The translations under genes and the position numbers were made by a program. This document shows positions 49,229 to 56,689 of a DNA stretch of 64,000 nt, one piece after another. The DNA lies in the NCBI RefSeq assembly GCF_011694815.1, contig NZ_CP050177.1, positions 868,001 through 932,000 of the forward strand. The letters run 5' to 3'. Below the pieces are notes generated by a model. The model made no database searches and had not been told where the DNA came from. It saw only the letters and a list, made by a program, of their open reading frames with translations. How positions within the stretch are numbered: position 1 is the first letter of the stretch; every line of letters begins with the position of its first letter. Source of the stretch: Streptomyces liangshanensis (GTDB lineage Bacteria; Actinomycetota; Actinomycetes; Streptomycetales; Streptomycetaceae).

Positions 49229-50077
49229 ATGTCGTCCGTCCCCGCCGAGCGAGCCGCCTACTGGCGGGTGGACGGCCTGGGGCTGGAGGCGATGGGGGCG
49301 CGCTTCCATCACTTCGCGTACCCGACACACTCCCACGACACCTACGCGTTCGGGGTCACCGACCAGGGGGCGCAGTCCTTCCTCTGCCGGGGTGAACGCG
49401 CGACGAGTGCCCAGGGGCACGTCATGGCCTTCAACCCCGACGACCCCCACGACGGGTACGCCGCAGCGGACGGCGGCTACCGCTACCGCATGCTGCACAT
49501 CCCCGAACACCTCGTCCGGGACGTGCTCGCGGACACCGCCGGGGCCAGGGCGGGGCTGCCGCTCTTCTCCCGGCCCGTCGTGAACGATCCCGCCCTGGCA
49601 CGCACCCTGGTCCGCCTGCACCGGGCGATCGTGGACCGCGAACCCCGGCTCGTCGTCGACGAGCGGCTCACCGCGGCCGTGATCGGCATGACCGGCCACG
49701 CCACCGCGGGCCCCGCCCGCCGCGCCCAGGAGCACGGCCGGGCCGGCACTGCCGCCACCCGCGCCCGCGCCCTCCTTGAGGAACGCTTCACCGAGAACGT
49801 CGGCGCCGACGAACTCGCCGCGGCCGCGGGATGCAGCCGCTACGCCCTCTACCGCGGCTTCCACGCCGCGTACGGCCTCGCCCCCAGCGACTACCAACGC
49901 GACCTGCGGCTGCGCCGCGCCCGAAGCCTGCTGGCGGCGGGTCTGGCACCGTCCGCGGCGGCGGCATCCGCGGGCTTCGCCGACCAGGCCCACCTCTCCA
50001 GGTGGTTCACCCGCACCTACGGCATCCCTCCCGGCGCATACCACCGGGCCGACGGCACACCCCGCCCCCCGCCTTGA
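49229..50077 (+). CDS. AraC-family regulator with cupin-type sensor
   Basis: 282 residues. N-terminal AraC_binding cupin (about 10-110; HHFAYPTHSHDTYAFGVTDQGAQSFLCRGE with H-S-H, GHVMAFNPDDPHDG) and C-terminal double HTH (about 190-275; ALLEERFTENVGADELAAAAGCSRYALYRGFHAAYGLAPSDYQ, AAASAGFADQAHLSRWFTRTYGIPPGAY). GGAG lies only 2 bases before the ATG, too close, so the start is uncertain. It probably controls the divergent MerB-like gene. Confidence 0.87.
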   Translation: MSSVPAERAAYWRVDGLGLEAMGARFHHFAYPTHSHDTYAFGVTDQGAQSFLCRGERATSAQGHVMAFNPDDPHDGYAAADGGYRYRMLHIPEHLVRDVLADTAGARAGLPLFSRPVVNDPALARTLVRLHRAIVDREPRLVVDERLTAAVIGMTGHATAGPARRAQEHGRAGTAATRARALLEERFTENVGADELAAAAGCSRYALYRGFHAAYGLAPSDYQRDLRLRRARSLLAAGLAPSAAAASAGFADQAHLSRWFTRTYGIPPGAYHRADGTPRPPP

Positions 50078-50151
50078 CCGACCAGACGAATCAACACCAG
50101 CACAGAACAAGCAGGTTGCGCGGTGCACGGACCTCGGAGCCCTGGTGTGCC

Positions 50152-50285
50152 TCGCTGTCGGTCGGGCTGAGCGAGGTGTCGTCGAAGGACACGTCGACCG
50201 CATCAAGATGCTCAAGAGGCAGATGTTCGGTCGCGCAGCCTCCGGCCTCTGCGGACGCGCGTCTCCTCACCTGACGGACAGTCAC
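50152..50285 (+). pseudogene. Relic of an ISL3-type transposase 3' end
   Basis: The frame reads GVVEGHVDRIKMLKRQMFGRA, closely like the conserved C-terminal segment of ISL3-family transposases (S-S-G-x-V-E-G-x-x-N-R-x-K-x-x-K-R-x-M-F-G-R). Before it a deletion has removed the expected L-P-W-S-S, and after it the frame shifts so that the final R-x-R-V-L-L is in another frame. It is a decayed fragment with no inverted repeats seen. It marks the left edge of the mosaic region that follows. Confidence 0.75.
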
Positions 50286-50343
50286 AGCGCCACGGCAGTT
50301 GGGCCGGAACCGTAACCCGTAAACAACGCCGGCCTCCTGATCC

Positions 50344-51873
50344 TCACTCACCCATGAGGATCGACGCACCACGTTCGGCGATGGCGTAGACGGTCGCGTT
50401 GGTGTTGGCGGAGACGATGGTGGGCATGACGGAGGCGTCGATCACTCGGAGCGCTTCGATGCCGCGGACCCGTAGTGCTGTGTCGACGACGGCCATGTCA
50501 TCGGTGCCCATACGGCAGGTACCCACCTGGTGGGAGTACGTACGCAGGCTCTTCCGCAGGTAGTCGTGGACGTGTTCCGTGCCCTGCACGCCGGGTCCCG
50601 GTAGCGATTCCTCGTAGCGCCAGGGCGCCAGAGCCCGGGACGTCCCGATGGCCCTCGCGACGCGCAGGCCGGCGGTCATCACGGTCAGGTCGTGCGGGTG
50701 GCTGTAGTAGTTGGGGTCGAGGAACGGGGGTGTCGTAGGTCCGTTGGTGGCCAGCCGGATCCGGCCTCGGCTGCGCGGGGTGACCACGGAGAAGGCGATG
50801 GAGTAGCCCTGGCCGGGGATGGGGAGGTCGGGTGGCAGCGGCGGCGCGAAGTAGGGAATCTCCACCAACTGGACCTGGAGATCCGGTGCTCCCGCGGACT
50901 CGTCGCTGTGGATCAGACCGATCACCTCGGCATGGTTCGCGTCCGTCGCCGGAATGGGTGACGCCGCGCTGTAGACCACCGTCGACCGGGGATGGTCCTG
51001 AAGGTTCTCGCCGACCCCGGGCAGGTCCAGGACCGGAGTGATACCGACTCCGCGCAGATGGGGTGCGGGTCCGATGCCGGACAGCATCAGCAACTGGGCG
51101 GAGCCGACCGTACCCGCGCTGAGTACCACTTCTCCTCGGCACCGGGCCTGGAGGACCTCGGTGCCCACGCCGTACTCGACTCCGGCGCAGCGCTCGCCCT
51201 CCAGCAGTACACGCCGCGCCACCGCTCCGGTGACAACCTCCAGATTCGGCCTGTTGAGTGCCGGGAAGAGATACGCGTCCGCGGCGCTCTGCCTACGCCC
51301 TTGCACGATGTTCAGGTCCGACCAGCCGAAGCCGGTCTCCAGCCCGCTGTTGATGTCGGCCACCCTCGGGTAGCCGGCCTCCTCGGCGGCGAGGAGCGCC
51401 GCTTCGGCCAGCGGAAGATGGGATGGCGCGGGTCCTACGGTCAGAGGTCCCTCTGTGCCCCGTACGGCGGGATCCCGGCCGGTCGTCCGCTCGCTGCGGC
51501 GCATGAACGGCAGAAGGTCGTCGAACCCCCAGCCTTCCGCGCCCGCGTCCGGCCAGGCGTCATAGCTGGCGCGGTGTCCCCGGATGAAACACATCCCGTT
51601 GATGGCGGAAGAACCCCCGAGGACGCGACCCCGCGGCCAGGGAACGCTGGTGCCTGTCGAGGCCTGGACCACCGTTGAACCAGCCCAGTCGAGGCTGCTC
51701 CCCTGCAAGCTCCGAGTCCACGCCGCGGGATCACTCACAGCGTCCGTGGGCTGCCCGCCGGCTTCCAGGAGCAGCACATGCGCCGCGCCGCTCTCGGACA
51801 ATCGCGCGGCCAGTACACAACCTGCCGTGCCGCCGCCTACGACGATGAAGTCGAAAGTCTTCATATAGGTCAT
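50344..51873 (-). CDS. GMC-family oxidoreductase (choline dehydrogenase-like)
   Basis: 509 residues from the ATG at 51873 (GAGGTGACC upstream). FAD motif V-V-G-G-G-T-A-G-C-V-L-A-A-R-L (about 13-27), GMC signature 1 PRGRVLGGSSAINGMCFIRG (about 82-101), signature 2 SAGTVGSAQLLMLSGIGP (about 254-271), and the C-terminal active-site H in TYSHQVGTCRMG. It would oxidise an alcohol with FAD. A 9-bp tandem repeat (CATATAGGT twice, 51862-51879) creates two possible ATG starts nine bases apart. It lies just downstream of a SnoaL-like relic. Confidence 0.9.
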   Translation of the reverse strand: MTYMKTFDFIVVGGGTAGCVLAARLSESGAAHVLLLEAGGQPTDAVSDPAAWTRSLQGSSLDWAGSTVVQASTGTSVPWPRGRVLGGSSAINGMCFIRGHRASYDAWPDAGAEGWGFDDLLPFMRRSERTTGRDPAVRGTEGPLTVGPAPSHLPLAEAALLAAEEAGYPRVADINSGLETGFGWSDLNIVQGRRQSAADAYLFPALNRPNLEVVTGAVARRVLLEGERCAGVEYGVGTEVLQARCRGEVVLSAGTVGSAQLLMLSGIGPAPHLRGVGITPVLDLPGVGENLQDHPRSTVVYSAASPIPATDANHAEVIGLIHSDESAGAPDLQVQLVEIPYFAPPLPPDLPIPGQGYSIAFSVVTPRSRGRIRLATNGPTTPPFLDPNYYSHPHDLTVMTAGLRVARAIGTSRALAPWRYEESLPGPGVQGTEHVHDYLRKSLRTYSHQVGTCRMGTDDMAVVDTALRVRGIEALRVIDASVMPTIVSANTNATVYAIAERGASILMGE

Positions 51874-51932
51874 ATAGGTCACCTCGACCTCTCCGGGGAG
51901 AGGGATGTCTGACATAGCCATGCGGGCTGCGG

Positions 51933-52009
51933 TTACATGGCGTTTCGCTTGTCTGCGTAGTCCAGCAGGTCCTGGTACAAGTGACATCTTCGGCCAGATT
52001 GTGATTCAC
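51933..52009 (-). pseudogene. Internally deleted SnoaL-like gene relic
   Basis: On the minus strand, GTG AAT CAC AAT CTG GCC GAA GAT begins M-N-H-N-L-A-E-D-V-T, matching the N-terminus (TDNLAEDVT) of the intact SnoaL-like protein at 53342-53767. Directly afterwards another frame reads L-Y-Q-D-L-L-D-Y-A-D-K-R-N-A-M-stop, matching its C-terminus (AYQDLLAYTDEQNA). About 110 codons between are missing and the join is out of frame. It is the remains of a second copy of that gene, not a functional one. Confidence 0.85.
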
Positions 52010-52024
52010 TCACCTACAAGAACA

Positions 52025-52054
52025 ACGTAAGCACCATGGAAGTGCTTACGTCAA
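52025..52054 (-). promoter_or_regulatory. Promoter with a 10-7-10 palindromic operator before the SnoaL relic and GMC gene
   Basis: ACGTAAGCAC (52025-52034) and GTGCTTACGT (52042-52051) are exact complements around a 7-bp centre. On the minus strand TTGACG (52054-52049) is a -35 box overlapping the palindrome, with TACGTT (52029-52024) as possible -10 at 19-bp spacing. The size and symmetry suit a TetR-family operator controlling the GMC oxidoreductase transcript. Confidence 0.65.
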
Positions 52055-52140
52055 ACGGGCGAGGTGCGCGTCTGGGTGGTCCGCCGGGGTCGGCTACAAC
52101 CACCACCGCGACCACAGCGTATTCCCAGTCCAAGGCGCCC

Positions 52141-52830
52141 TTAAGGCAGGTCCGGCGCCTTGGCGGAGCGCTTGCGCGCGCGGGAGGCCCGGAGATTGCT
52201 GAGGTTTCCGCAGGTCTTGGTGTTGTGCCAGGCGCGGGATCGGTTCGGGGAGGAGTCGTAGAAGCAGGCGCCGCATTCGGGCCGGGCGCACGTCTTGAGA
52301 CGGCCCCAGGTGCCGGCCGTCTGCGCCAACAGGATCTCCACCGCGATGAGCCCGGCGACGGCAGAGGCGCCGACACCCAGCGGCCGGTACGACACGCGGC
52401 CGTCCGAGGCGATGGTGAGCCGGACATCGGCGGCCCGCTCCAGGAAGCCGGGTTCTGCGGACAGGGCGAGGTTTCCGCTGCCGTCGCCCGCGCTGCGGCT
52501 GTACGACCTGTCGGTGGTCGCGCCGCCGGCGCTCGTGCTGGTGGCGCTCGCCCGGATGCGTTCGCGCAGTCCCTCGCGTAGTTCTCCGAGCCTCGCGAGA
52601 TCGGATCTCTCCAGCTCCACCTCGGGGACCGGCGAGCCCGTCGCGTCCGCCCAGTCAGCGAGGGCCCGCCCCAACCAGGCCTGAGCTGCCTCGCTGTCGG
52701 CGAGGTGGTCGGAGCCGGGGTCTCCGGCTCTTTCGCGGAGCGTCGTGTTCACCAGGTCCTGGGCCAGCCGCAGCCCGGCGGGGGCAGGTACCAGATTGAA
52801 GCGTCCCACCGTTCGGTTCGCCACCTTCAT
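52141..52830 (-). CDS. ABATE/CGNR zinc-finger regulator
   Basis: 229 residues from the ATG at 52830 (GGAGGCGTG upstream). An ABATE domain of helices (FNLVPAPAGLRLAQDLVNTTLRERAG, AQAWLGRALADWADATG) is followed by a C-terminal CGNR zinc finger: C-A-R-P-E-C-G-A-C-F-Y-D near 185 and W-H-N-T-K-T-C-G-N-L near 206. In canonical members the second half is W-C-x-x-x-x-C-G-N-R; here the first of these Cys is His and the final Arg is Leu, so the name motif is altered while zinc binding remains possible. These are thought to be stress-linked transcription regulators. Confidence 0.8.
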   Translation of the reverse strand: MKVANRTVGRFNLVPAPAGLRLAQDLVNTTLRERAGDPGSDHLADSEAAQAWLGRALADWADATGSPVPEVELERSDLARLGELREGLRERIRASATSTSAGGATTDRSYSRSAGDGSGNLALSAEPGFLERAADVRLTIASDGRVSYRPLGVGASAVAGLIAVEILLAQTAGTWGRLKTCARPECGACFYDSSPNRSRAWHNTKTCGNLSNLRASRARKRSAKAPDLP

Positions 52831-53190
52831 CACGCCTCCGTACTCGCCGCCTCGGTGACGCCATCTTAACCCCAGTACCTCTGTCGATGCGGCGACCATG
52901 GCGGCTGCAAGCTCGCATCTCTCTCCAGCGTGACGCAACTAATGGAGCTGGAGCTACGTTGCTGCTGAGCAGTTCCCACGGAGTCGTCCCGGAGCGGCCG
53001 GTGTGGCTGGTCCACGCGCACACGGACCCGACGGTCGTGGCGACGCGCAGACGCGGATCGTCGCGCTGGGACTCCTTCTTGAGCGTGCGCAGAAATGGCA
53101 TGACCGGGGTGGTACGGGAGTTGAGGGAGCCGGTACGCGACATCCGACCCCCGGCCCTGGACGACGGACTCGAAGCCGCGCCGGCCGTGC

Positions 53191-53340
53191 TTGCCGGTCG
53201 GCAACTCCTGGGGCGGCGCACTGGTGGCCCACTACATGGCCGCGCACCCCCAGCACATCGAGAAGGCCGCGGTCGGGTCCCCGGGAGTGATGTGGGCCCC
53301 CGCCTACGCCGCGAACGTCGGCGACCTGGTTCCCTGGAGC
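53191..53340 (+). pseudogene. Alpha/beta-hydrolase fragment
   Basis: The frame reads LPVGNSWGGALVAHYMAAHPQHIEKAAVGSPG, a nucleophile elbow of G-N-S-W-G-G followed by the typical helix and strand, then stops making sense where the converging SnoaL-like gene ends (53342). N-terminal strand, acid and histidine are all missing, so this is a truncated copy. Upstream, 52831-53190 has no recognisable gene in either strand. Confidence 0.7.
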
Positions 53341-53341
53341 A

Positions 53342-53767
53342 CTACGCGTTCGCGCCCGACGCGTTCTGCTCGTCCGTATAGGCCAGCAGGTCCTGGTACG
53401 CCTGCCCTTCGGGACGGTAGAAGCGGTCGGGGTCCGACTGCGCGCCGATCGCGGACTCGGCGAGCAGGCGGGAGAACGTGAGCGCCGCGGACAGCGGACG
53501 GTGGTTCACGACCACCGCGTCGATCTTGCCATCGGCGTTACGGCGCATCGTCGCGGTGGCCTTGATCGGCCGCCCGGCCACCACCGCCTCGTACTCCTCG
53601 ACGTGATATTCACCCGCGTCGAAGCTGAAGTGGTCGACACGATCGCTGTAGAACTGGCTGACGACCGCCAACTGGGCCAGTACGGCCTCACGACCCTTGA
53701 GCACGGCGTTCATGACCGATCCCTCAAGGGTGACGTCCTCCGCCAGGTTGTCCGTGAACGATGACAT
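53342..53767 (-). CDS. SnoaL-like (NTF2-fold) protein
   Basis: 141 residues; GAGGAGAGGGG lies upstream of the ATG. The sequence opens SSFTDNLAEDVTLEGSVMNAVLKGREAVLAQLAVVSQFY, followed by the strands EYEAVVAGRPIKATATMRRNADGKIDAVVVNHRPL, a pattern typical of the cone-shaped NTF2/SnoaL fold found in polyketide cyclases, ketosteroid isomerases and many small enzymes. No catalytic residue can be named. A decayed second copy is at 51933-52009. Divergent from the metallo-beta-lactamase-fold gene, with a strong palindrome in its promoter. Confidence 0.8.
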   Translation of the reverse strand: MSSFTDNLAEDVTLEGSVMNAVLKGREAVLAQLAVVSQFYSDRVDHFSFDAGEYHVEEYEAVVAGRPIKATATMRRNADGKIDAVVVNHRPLSAALTFSRLLAESAIGAQSDPDRFYRPEGQAYQDLLAYTDEQNASGANA

Positions 53768-53800
53768 CGCCTACCCCTCTCCTCGCATGTCCGTGACGCA

Positions 53801-53844
53801 ATCATATTCACCACACCTATGTCGACTGCAAGGCCGACATAGGT
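53801..53844 (-). promoter_or_regulatory. SnoaL promoter with ACCTATGTCG palindrome
   Basis: On the minus strand TTGCAG (53831-53826) and TATGAT (53806-53801) are spaced 19 bp. ACCTATGTCG (53815-53824) and its exact complement (53835-53844) surround 10 bp and overlap the -35 box and spacer. The half-site TATGTCG is the same as in the TetR operators at 27870 and 28564, but with 10 instead of 2 bases between halves. Confidence 0.6.
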
Positions 53845-54002
53845 CGGAGTCCAGCACATCCCGCCGGTTCCAAGCCCTCCTAGGGCCAGTCGCCTGGATC
53901 TCCCCGCGCGCTAACCACTTTACGCCCGCACATACCGACAGGACCATCGGGCGTATGGTTAGGTCACGGAGTACCGACCAACAACGGACCGGGAGTTCCA
54001 CC

Positions 54003-54860
54003 ATGAGCACTCTGCGTTACGATGTCCATGTGTCGGGCATGGCACCCGTCGCCACAGCGGCGCTGACCCTGCCGGACGGTTCGGAGGGGGCCTGGTCACC
54101 GCTGGCCCACACCCTCATCCACGGACCCACCGAGGCCGCGCTGGTCGACCCGCCAATCACACTCGGCCAGGCGGTCGAACTCGGCGACTGGATCGAGAGC
54201 TTCGGCAAGCGGCTGACCGCCATCTACCTCACCCACGGACACGCCGACCACTGGCTCGGGACCCAGCCGCTCGTCGACCGTTTCCCCGGCGTCACGGTCT
54301 ACGCCACACAGACCACGATCGACGCGATCCGCACGACAGCGCCGGACGGGCAGGCGACCGGGATCTGGCCGGCGCTCTTCCCCGGCCAGATCCCGGCCAC
54401 GACCTTCGAGGCGGTGACCGTGCCGGAGGACGGGTTCCAGGTCGACGGCCACACACTGCACGCGGTCCGGGCAGGCCACAGCGACACGGACAACACCACC
54501 GTCCTGCACGTCCCCTCGATCGGGCTGGTCGCCGCCGGCGACGTGGTCTACAACAACGTTCACCTGTACCTCGCGGAAGCTGCGAACGGCGGACTCGACG
54601 CCTGGCGGCACGCCTTGAACGTAGTCGAATCACTTGCCCCTGCCAATGTGGTGTCGGGCCATCAGGACAAGTCCCGGGGCAACCACCCGTCCGACATCGC
54701 CGAGACCCGCCTCTACCTGGACGCTACGGAAACCGTCCTGGCCGGTCGGCCCAGTCGGCGTGAGTACTTCGACCGGACGGTCGAGCTGTTCCCCGACCGG
54801 GTGAACCCCCTGACGGTCTGGCTGTCAGCGATGCGCCTGCTGCCCGAGACCGTTGAATGA
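54003..54860 (+). CDS. Metallo-beta-lactamase-fold hydrolase
   Basis: 285 residues; GGGAG site before the ATG. Metal motif H-G-H-A-D-H at 78-83, further ligands in RAGHSDTDNTTVLHVPSIGLVAAGDVVYNN (His near 160, Asp near 180) and SGHQDK (near 222). The length and single domain resemble small lactonase- or hydroxyacylglutathione-hydrolase-like proteins. Substrate unknown. Its stop overlaps a further ATG (ATGA), but the downstream frame is only transposon debris. Divergent from the SnoaL-like gene. Confidence 0.87.
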   Translation: MSTLRYDVHVSGMAPVATAALTLPDGSEGAWSPLAHTLIHGPTEAALVDPPITLGQAVELGDWIESFGKRLTAIYLTHGHADHWLGTQPLVDRFPGVTVYATQTTIDAIRTTAPDGQATGIWPALFPGQIPATTFEAVTVPEDGFQVDGHTLHAVRAGHSDTDNTTVLHVPSIGLVAAGDVVYNNVHLYLAEAANGGLDAWRHALNVVESLAPANVVSGHQDKSRGNHPSDIAETRLYLDATETVLAGRPSRREYFDRTVELFPDRVNPLTVWLSAMRLLPETVE

Positions 54861-54874
54861 GACAGGACCCGTTG

Positions 54875-55024
54875 TCACCGGGCCATGAGGGCGGCTTCCT
54901 CACGCCCCACAAACCCCTCGGCTGGGGAAGAGCGACACCGCTCCGCGAGGAGACGCATGAGCTCCAGCAACGGCTCGTCCCGGTCGACACCCGGGACCGC
55001 GTAGACGGCTTTCGCCGACAACAT
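54875..55024 (-). pseudogene. Short open frame, likely C-terminal fragment of an unidentified gene
   Basis: 49 codons from an ATG at 55024 to TGA, reading through VYAVPGVDRDEPLLELMRLLAERC and ending EEAALMAR. It has the composition of a real helical C-terminus, but a TGA directly precedes the ATG and no ribosome binding site is visible. It lies between the MBL gene and an IS110 relic. I do not recognise the family. Confidence 0.3.
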
Positions 55025-55075
55025 TCACGACTGCCCGACGGCGACCAAGGTTGCCCCGGGGTGTCGGCTGTCGGC

Positions 55076-55348
55076 CCGCCACCGCACGAGACCGCGGTAC
55101 GGACGGAGTCCGCCGTCAGTGAGTTCCTGACTCGCATCGCCGGGCCCAAGGCCCCGTGCATGGCACAGCGACTGATCGACGTCATATTCGACGCACTCGA
55201 CGAGCAGACCGTCGTCGTTCCGGGGCCGGTCCTGTCACCAGTTCCCATCGATGTCGGGACCGGCGCAGTCCTGCTCGTCGCCGTCGGCGACGGCACCAAC
55301 TTCCCCACCGCCGCCCACCTCGCCCCCGCCAACCCACCGGCGTCCTGA
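55076..55348 (+). pseudogene. Relic of an IS110-type transposase
   Basis: Two blocks in the same frame: MAQRLIDVIFDALDEQTVVVPG (from about 55159) and DVGTGAVLLVAVGDGTNFPTAAHLAP (to about 55340). As remembered from IS110-family transposases, the first lies before and the second inside the conserved C-terminal domain, and about 45 residues normally separate them. Here they almost touch, so an internal deletion has occurred; the rest of the element is absent. It marks the right edge of the mosaic region and ends about 140 bases before the conflict operon. Confidence 0.6.
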
Positions 55349-55486
55349 TTCGCCGTGCTTCGCGAGGCACCTTGTGTACGAATCTCGGACACAGGAACCT
55401 TGACGAAAGACATAGAGGCACCCCCTCCGACTGTGCCGACGAACTATTCTCATGGGGGAACAGGCACGTCTGGGTCGGGGGGACGC

Positions 55487-56689
55487 ATGAGGTTCGTCTT
55501 TGTCCATGGGACCGGTGTCCGCCGGGAACGGTTCGAGGAACTGTTCGCGCTGGTCGAGGCCGGACTACTGAGGGAAATCCCGGAGGCCGAGGTCGAACGC
55601 TGCTACTGGGGCGCGGAGTTCGGTGCGGAGCTCAGCGCGGGCGGCGCATCGGTTCCCGGCATGAGGCCCCACCCAGGGCCGGAGGCGGATCCCGAGACCG
55701 CCGAGTGGCTGCTGCTCCTCACCGATCCGCTGTGCGAGCTGAGGGTTCTGGCCAAACTCGGCACCGAGGCCCAGGACGACGGATTCGGGCTGCTGGGGGC
55801 GCCGTCGCCCGGCGAGAACGTGGGCAACGCCCTGCGCGCCCTGCCCGGTGTCCTGGCACCGGACGACGAACTCGCCGTGCTGTTACGGGAGACCGGTCTG
55901 GCCGACGGCTACCGGAACGCGCTGCGGACGGCGGAGCGCTCCGACGAGTTCCATGCCGCGTGCCTCGTCGCCGAGGACGACGCGGCCGCCGCCGAACTCA
56001 GGGTTCACACCGGCCGGGCCCTGGTGGCCGTGATGCTCGCCGAGGCCCGCGACACCGCCCTGTGCACCGACGCGGAACGGGACCGGCTCGTCGACTTGCT
56101 GAGCGGGCGGCTCGGCGGGACCGCCCGGGGCATGCTGACGCGCACGGCGAGCGTCCTGTCCCGGCTGGCACAACGCGTGGCCACCCAATCCTTTCTGGAC
56201 CGCAAGCGGGGCGAGGTCACCTCCGAGAAGGCATCCGAGATCGGTGACATCCTGCGCTACCAGGCACGAGGGCAGCATCTGCGCGCCCACCTGGAGCGGG
56301 TGATCGGCAACAGCCCGGAGCCCCCGGTCGTCATCGGCCACAGCCTCGGCGGTATCGCCCTCGTGGACACCCTCGCCCTGGCCGCCCGACGTCAATCTCC
56401 CTTGCCTGTGCGCCTGTTGGTCACCGTCGGCTCCCAGGCCCCCTTCCTGCACGAACTCGGCGCCCTGGCCGGCCTGGAGCCCGGCGACCGGCTGCCCGCC
56501 GACTTCCCGCGCTGGCTCAACATCTACGACCGTCGGGATGTCCTCTCGTACCTCGCCGAACCGGTCTTCCCGGGCGACGGCCGGATCACCGACCACGAGG
56601 TCCGTAGCGGAATGCCGTTCCCCGTCTCGCACAGTGCCTACTGGAAGCTCCCCTCGGTCTTCGAGCGCATCGCGGAGGCACTGCGGTGA
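55487..56689 (+). CDS. Alpha/beta hydrolase, first gene of the conflict operon
   Basis: 400 residues, GGGGGAC before the ATG. RFVFVHGTGVRRERF at the N-terminus is the oxyanion HG motif; G-H-S-L-G-G (catalytic Ser286) is the nucleophile elbow; NIYDRRDVLSYLAEPVF and DHEVRSGMPFPVSHSAYW provide acid and histidine. No signal peptide. Between residues 60 and 260 lies a long helical insertion (EWLLLLTDPLCELRVLAKLG, GMLTRTASVLSRLAQRVATQ) not seen in simple esterases. It resembles lipase/PGAP1-like hydrolases linked to bacterial conflict systems. It contains a TTA codon at residue 133. The stop overlaps the next start as GTGA. Confidence 0.8.
   Translation: MRFVFVHGTGVRRERFEELFALVEAGLLREIPEAEVERCYWGAEFGAELSAGGASVPGMRPHPGPEADPETAEWLLLLTDPLCELRVLAKLGTEAQDDGFGLLGAPSPGENVGNALRALPGVLAPDDELAVLLRETGLADGYRNALRTAERSDEFHAACLVAEDDAAAAELRVHTGRALVAVMLAEARDTALCTDAERDRLVDLLSGRLGGTARGMLTRTASVLSRLAQRVATQSFLDRKRGEVTSEKASEIGDILRYQARGQHLRAHLERVIGNSPEPPVVIGHSLGGIALVDTLALAARRQSPLPVRLLVTVGSQAPFLHELGALAGLEPGDRLPADFPRWLNIYDRRDVLSYLAEPVFPGDGRITDHEVRSGMPFPVSHSAYWKLPSVFERIAEALR

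Noticed and set aside
55452..55490. 12-codon upstream frame (MGEQARLGRGDA) whose stop overlaps the hydrolase start
   Set aside because: No ribosome binding site, and a -10-like TATTCT lies too close for it to be translated from its own start point; probably chance.
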